The position numbers were made by a program, and so were the translations under genes. Under the pieces are notes generated by a model. It had not been told where the DNA came from, searched no databases, and worked only from the letters and a program-made list of their open reading frames with translations. Positions 59,994-64,000 of a stretch of 64,000 bases of DNA are shown in pieces (positions within the stretch are counted from its first letter, which is position 1; the number at the start of each line of letters is the position of its first letter). The stretch lies in contig NZ_OZ034688.1 in NCBI RefSeq assembly GCF_964026685.1, forward strand, positions 620,001 through 684,000. The letters run 5' to 3'. The DNA comes from Candidatus Providencia siddallii. Lineage in GTDB: Bacteria > Pseudomonadota > Gammaproteobacteria > Enterobacterales > Enterobacteriaceae.

Positions 59994-62114
59994 ATGAATG
60001 AACAAAATTCTAAAAATAAACAAAATATAAATAAATTTACAATTAATTTAACTGAACAAGCAGAACATGGTAAATTAGATCCTGTAATTGGTCGTGATGA
60101 AGAAATTCGTAGAGCAATGCAAATTTTACAAAGAAGAACCAAAAATAATCCAGTATTAATTGGAAAACCAGGAGTTGGAAAAACAGCTATAGTAGAAGGA
60201 TTAGCACAACGAATTGTAAATAATGAAGTTCCTGAAGGTTTAAAAAACAAAAACATACTATCATTAGATATTGGAGAATTGATTGCAGGTACAAAATATA
60301 GAGGTGAATTTGAAGAGCGTTTTAAAAATATTTTAAATGATCTTATAAATCAATCTAATAATATTATATTATTTATCGATGAACTTCATACTATTATAGG
60401 TGCAGGAAAAACAGACGGTCCAATGGATGCAAGTAATATGTTAAAACCAGCATTAGCACGAGGAGAACTGCATTGTATAGGAGCAACAACATTAGACGAA
60501 TATAGACAACATATAGAAAAAAATGCAGCATTAGAACGACGTTTTCAAAAAATATATATCACAGAACCATCCATAAAAGATACAATTGCTATATTACGTG
60601 GTATTAAAAGACGTTACGAACTACATCATAATGTACAAATAACAGATCCAGCAATAATTGCAGCAACAAATCTTTCAAATAGATATATAACAGATCGAAT
60701 GCTACCAGATAAAGCAATTGATTTAATAGATGAAGCTTGTTCAAATCTAAGAATAGAAATGGATTCAAAACCTAAATCTTTAGACAAATTAGAACGTAAA
60801 ATTATTCAATTAAAATTAGAAGAACAAACATTAAAAAAAGAATTTGATAATTCAAGTAAAAAAAGATTAAAAAAACTAAAAATAGAATTATCAAAAATAG
60901 AAGAAGAATATTTTTTATTAGAAAAACAATGAAAAAACGAAAAAACATTATTAATAAAAATTCAACATATTAAAACTGAATTAGAAAACACGCGTATTAA
61001 TATTGAAAAACTACGTCGTATTGGAAATCTAGAAAAAATGTCTGAATTACAATATGGAATTATTCCAATTTTAGAAAAACAACTTAAATTAACAAATGAA
61101 ACTAAAAAAAATATAAAACTTTTACGTAACAAAATTACTGAAATTGAAATTGCTGAAATTCTTACATATTCCACAGGAATTCCGATTTCAATAATGTTAG
61201 AAAACGAAATAAAAAAATTAAAAAAAATAGAACAAGAATTGCATCTACGTGTAGTTGGACAAAATGAAGCTATTATCACTGTTTCAAATGCAATACGCCG
61301 TAATCGAGCTGGTTTATCTGATCCTAATCGACCAATAGGATCTTTTATGTTTTTAGGACCAACAGGTGTTGGAAAAACAGAACTATGTAAAGCACTAGCA
61401 AATTTCATGTTTGATAATGATAATGCCATAACACGAATAGATATGTCTGAATTTATGGAAAAACATGTTGTATCTCGTTTAATTGGTGCACCTCCTGGAT
61501 ATATAGGTTATGAAGATGGTGGATATTTAACTGAATCTATAAGACGTCGCCCATATTCAGTTATTTTATTAGATGAAATAGAAAAAGCTCATATTGACGT
61601 TTTTAATATTTTACTTCAAGTTTTAGATGATGGAAGATTAACTGATGGGCAAGGTAGAACTGTTGATTTTAAAAATACAATAATAATTATGACTTCTAAT
61701 TTAAGTTCTGATTTAATTAGAAAAAATTTTAATACACTTAATTATTTAAAAATGAAAAATATTATAATGGATACATTATCTAATACTTTCAAACCTGAAT
61801 TTATTAATCGTATTGATGAAATTGTTATATTTAATCAATTAGATAAAAATAATATATTTGATATTACAAATATTCAACTAAAACTTTTATCTAAAAAATT
61901 AGAAAAACATGGATATAAAATGATTACAACAGAAAAAGCATTAAAACAAATAACAAAAGATGGTTTTGATCAAATTTTTGGAGCAAGACCATTAAAACGT
62001 TTTATCCAACAAAAAATTGAAAATTTATTAGCACAAAAAATTTTATTTAATGAAAATAACAGTAATAAAAACATTATTTTAGATTTTAAGAAAAATGAAT
62101 TTATTATTCAATAA
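59994..62114 (+). CDS. clpB: Disaggregase ClpB, short form without N-domain, with UGA (Trp)
   Basis: AAA+ ring ATPase that, with DnaK, dissolves protein aggregates. The 706-residue frame starts [20 protein letters not shown], near the internal GTG start that yields the short ClpB form in E. coli; the mobile N-domain (about 147 residues) is not encoded. Walker A of ring 1 is GKPGVGKT and of ring 2 GPTGVGKT, with GYIGYEDGG pore loop and [10 protein letters not shown] sensor 2. The coiled-coil M domain contains UGA at 60930-60932 where E. coli has EEEWKAEK, so Trp. No sigma-32 promoter is evident in the 71-base gap from rluD. Length otherwise normal. Confidence 0.95.
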
Positions 62115-62144
62115 TAATATTTTTTTAAAAATATTATTATTTAA
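62111..62144 (+). terminator. Hairpin overlapping the clpB stop
   Basis: ATAATAATATTTTT (62111-62124) pairs with AAAAATATTATTAT (62127-62140), a 14-bp AT-only stem that begins in the stop codon of clpB and is followed by TTAATTT. Position favours a terminator; the composition weakens the case. Confidence 0.45.
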
Positions 62145-62162
62145 TTTAAAACTAATAAAATC

Positions 62163-62191
62163 TTGACTTAATATTATAATAAAATTATAAT
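62163..62191 (+). promoter_or_regulatory. Strong sigma-70 promoter of tRNA-Ile
   Basis: TTGACT (62163-62168), exactly 17 bases, then a perfect TATAAT (62186-62191), about 34 bases before the tRNA. It is the best sigma-70 promoter in the window. TTGACT is also the -35 of E. coli rrn P2 promoters, which fits an origin from an rRNA operon. Confidence 0.75.
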
Positions 62192-62224
62192 AAATAATTA
62201 ATTAATTATAAATTATTATAAAAT

Positions 62225-62298
62225 AGGCTTGTAGCTCAATTGGTTAGAGCACACCCCTGATAAGGGTGAGGTCGGTGGTTCAAATCCACTCAAGCCTA
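62225..62298 (+). tRNA. tRNA-Ile (GAU), not within an rRNA operon
   Basis: Acceptor AGGCTTG/CAAGCCT, D-arm AGCTCAATTGGTTAGAGC, anticodon stem-loop ACCCCTGATAAGGGT with GAT (62259-62261) and T-arm GGTGGTTCAAATCCACT. Very close to E. coli tRNA-Ile(GAU), which is found only inside rRNA spacers there. Here no 16S or 23S sequence flanks it. CCA is not encoded. E. coli has an rRNA operon just after clpB, so this may be what is left of one. Confidence 0.97.
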
Positions 62299-62303
62299 TA
62301 ATA

Positions 62304-63704
62304 TTAATCTTGTTTTTTACAATCAAAAAAATATAAAATATCATCAATACTGTTTTTTATTTCACCAAATAACAATTGTACATTTTCTTTAAAAAATAAC
62401 GAATTTTGAACATAAGAACAACAAATATTTGTTGGGTTTTGCAAAACAATTACATTATTAGCTTTCCACACCTCTAATACTTTCATACCAAAAATTGAAC
62501 TTTTTGAATTTTCTAACGCATCTGGGTTAACAATATCATTTGATTCAAATATTAAAACAGTATCTATATTTTGAAAATTAAAATTATTTTCATTCAATTT
62601 AAATATATTTTTACAAGAAATATTTGTTTCAGCAAATAAAACATCCATGTAACCTAATAAATTTTCAGTAATTGGATGAATACAAAAATTAACTTTTATT
62701 CCAAATTCTTGTAATTTTTTAGTTATATAAAAAATATGATATTGAATCTTTGATGCAACTAAATTACAACATGGAATCATAACTACTAATGTTGAATTTT
62801 TTAATATTTCTGATATCTCAAAAGGTGTTATTTCTTGATATTTATTATTTTTTTTATCCGATTCTAATAAAAAATTATCAGAATTAAAATCATTTGAAAA
62901 AATTTTAATAAAAGAACGATTCATTAATTTACATGTAATATGATACAAAATTGCACCTGAAATACCAACTAAAGAACCAGTTATAATTAATAAATTATTA
63001 AATAATATAAAACCACACAACGCAACAGACCATCCTGAACAAGAATTAATAAAATAAATTACAATTGGTATATCTAACTTATTAATTAAAAAAACAAAAT
63101 GATACCCTATAATTATTAAAAAAACTAAAGTTAATAATAATACAAACACTTGTAACCAAAAAATTTTTGTTTCAACAAAAACAATTAAAAAAAATAAAAA
63201 AATAAAAATAAAAAATAAATTTAATTTATAATTATTATATTTTATTTTATATTTAAAATTAATTTTATTAGATAATTTTAAATATAAAATAATTGAAGAT
63301 ATAAAAGTAAAAAAATTAATTAAAAAACCAAAAAAAAATTCAATTAAATTGATATGTTCAATAATTTTATTATTAATAGCTATTTTAATAAAACTATTAA
63401 TAGTAACTAATGTAGTAGATAATCCAATAAAACTATGCAAAAAAACAATTTTTTCATGAAGTTGAATTATTTTTGTTTTTTTTGATAAAAAAATACTGAT
63501 AATAAAACCAATAATTATAGTTACTAATATAAATTTAAAATTATTTGAAAAAAAAATACTTAAAAATAATGAAATTAAAATTCCAATGATACCAAAATAT
63601 TTTTTTTTTATAAAATTATTATAATTAGACAAACTAGCAATGCTAAAAATAAATAAAACAAAAACAACAATATAAGATACTTTAATAATTCCACTGGAGA
63701 ACAT
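62304..63704 (-). CDS. pntB: NAD(P) transhydrogenase beta subunit with a degenerate NADP site
   Basis: Membrane proton pump that moves hydride between NADH and NADP+. The 466 residues match E. coli length (462). Membrane part: FLHSFIGL keeps His90 (E. coli His91) and NSCSGW is near residue 220. The C-terminal NADP domain keeps NDIVNPDALENSKSSIFGM and VLEVWKA. But the nucleotide motif GYGMAVAQ is PCCNLVAS (311-318), GRLPGHMNVLLAEA reads ENLLGYMDVLFAET, and the KRSMNTGYAG loop reads QNPTNICCSY. NADP(H) binding is therefore doubtful although the frame is open. AAAGG precedes the ATG, inside the end of pntA. Confidence 0.88.
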   Translation of the reverse strand: MFSSGIIKVSYIVVFVLFIFSIASLSNYNNFIKKKYFGIIGILISLFLSIFFSNNFKFILVTIIIGFIISIFLSKKTKIIQLHEKIVFLHSFIGLSTTLVTINSFIKIAINNKIIEHINLIEFFFGFLINFFTFISSIILYLKLSNKINFKYKIKYNNYKLNLFFIFIFLFFLIVFVETKIFWLQVFVLLLTLVFLIIIGYHFVFLINKLDIPIVIYFINSCSGWSVALCGFILFNNLLIITGSLVGISGAILYHITCKLMNRSFIKIFSNDFNSDNFLLESDKKNNKYQEITPFEISEILKNSTLVVMIPCCNLVASKIQYHIFYITKKLQEFGIKVNFCIHPITENLLGYMDVLFAETNISCKNIFKLNENNFNFQNIDTVLIFESNDIVNPDALENSKSSIFGMKVLEVWKANNVIVLQNPTNICCSYVQNSLFFKENVQLLFGEIKNSIDDILYFFDCKKQD

Positions 63705-63706
63705 AA

Positions 63707-64000
63707 TTAACCTTTATTTTTTAAAAACATCTTTAATATACGTTGTATTAATGAAAAACTATAAAAAATATTAATACTCGAAAATAATATTGCAATAAAT
63801 GATAAAATATTAATAAAAATACCTCTTCCAAATTGTGTAATAGCTCCAATAATTACTATTCCAGAAATCATATTTGTTAATAGTATCAATTGAGTATATA
63901 AAGTACTCATAACATTTAAAACAATATAATAACTAATAATACAAGATAAAATTAATATAGTAAGATTAGATACAAATTCATTTGATATATATTCAGCCAA
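63707..64000 (-). CDS. pntA: NAD(P) transhydrogenase alpha subunit, C-terminal part (cut by window edge)
   Basis: The last 97 codons of pntA. Sequence matches the membrane end of E. coli PntA: ILSCIISYYIVLNV, LLTNMISGIVIIGAITQFG, FLSFIAILFSSINIFYSF and QRILKMFLKN. The gene continues beyond 64000, so the apparent Leu/Met start at the edge is not real; the NAD-binding domain lies outside. It ends TAA two bases before pntB, the usual pntAB operon. Whether its NAD domain is intact cannot be seen. Confidence 0.9.
   Translation of the reverse strand: MAEYISNEFVSNLTILILSCIISYYIVLNVMSTLYTQLILLTNMISGIVIIGAITQFGRGIFINILSFIAILFSSINIFYSFSLIQRILKMFLKNKG

Noticed and set aside
5105-60932. UGA as selenocysteine or as leaky readthrough
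   Set aside because: The positions correspond to Trp, not Cys, in homologues and occur in many unrelated proteins; no SECIS-like structure is seen.
1-64000. Insertion sequences, prophage or other mobile DNA
   Set aside because: No transposase, integrase or phage gene and no long duplicated sequence was seen anywhere in the window.

Overview
The window is a very AT-rich stretch of a reduced gammaproteobacterial genome. Gene content and order are those of Enterobacterales: grpE/nadK/bamE/smpB/ssrA, nadB/lepA-lepB-rnc-era-pdxJ-acpS, thrS-infC-rpmI-rplT-pheST-ihfA, priA-ftsN-hslVU-menA, gmhA/nqrA-F-apbE/proBA, alaS-csrA-tRNA-Ser-tRNA-Arg-gshA-luxS, ffh and rpsP-rimM-trmD-rplS, bamD/rluD-clpB. 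Long gene-free gaps, lost neighbours, trimmed proteins and no mobile elements point to an obligate, vertically inherited endosymbiont. LuxS, Nqr and an ANR-type regulator suggest the Providencia/Arsenophonus side of the order (Morganellaceae), and retained pdxJ and nadB would suit a blood-feeding host. The lineage and host are inference.

The main finding is that UGA is read as tryptophan. Eleven in-frame UGA codons in pheT, priA (two), menA, apbE, pncC, rpsP, rimM (two), clpB and ung fall where the enterobacterial family has a conserved Trp. No gene in the window needs UGA as a stop: all end in UAA, except bamE (UAG). Under this code rnc and ydjM also run past a UGA to a nearby UAA. UGG is still widely used for Trp, so the reassignment looks partial in codon usage.

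Layout. 1-2.6 kb: lysS tail, cation efflux gene, tmRNA and smpB. 2.8-5.8 kb: bamE, nadK, grpE with an intact sigma-32 promoter, ung. 6-14.3 kb: nadB and the lepA-acpS run, with rpoE-rseABC and recO gone. 14.4-21.1 kb: small ANR protein, pyrC, tRNA-Asn, cold-shock gene, mgtA, ydjM. 22.1-28.7 kb: translation cluster with an editing-less ThrRS and an AUU start in infC. 29-35 kb: rpmE, a PriA with ruined helicase motifs, a minimal FtsN, hslVU and menA. 35.5-47.3 kb: fpr, gmhA, the complete Na+-translocating NADH:quinone reductase operon with apbE, and proB/proA. 48-62.3 kb: pncC with a poly(A) frameshift, alaS, csrA, two tRNAs, gshA, luxS, ffh, rpsP operon, bamD, rluD, an N-domain-less clpB and an orphan tRNA-Ile. 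62.3-64 kb: pntB and the end of pntA.

The preserved functions are translation, protein quality control (GrpE, ClpB, HslVU, tmRNA), outer-membrane assembly (BamD, BamE), NAD(P) and cofactor supply, sodium-coupled respiration, glutathione, proline and pyrimidine steps. Repair and stress functions (recA/recX, recN, recO, dinB, rpoE) are missing from their usual places. Several proteins remain open but have lost catalytic or accessory parts.
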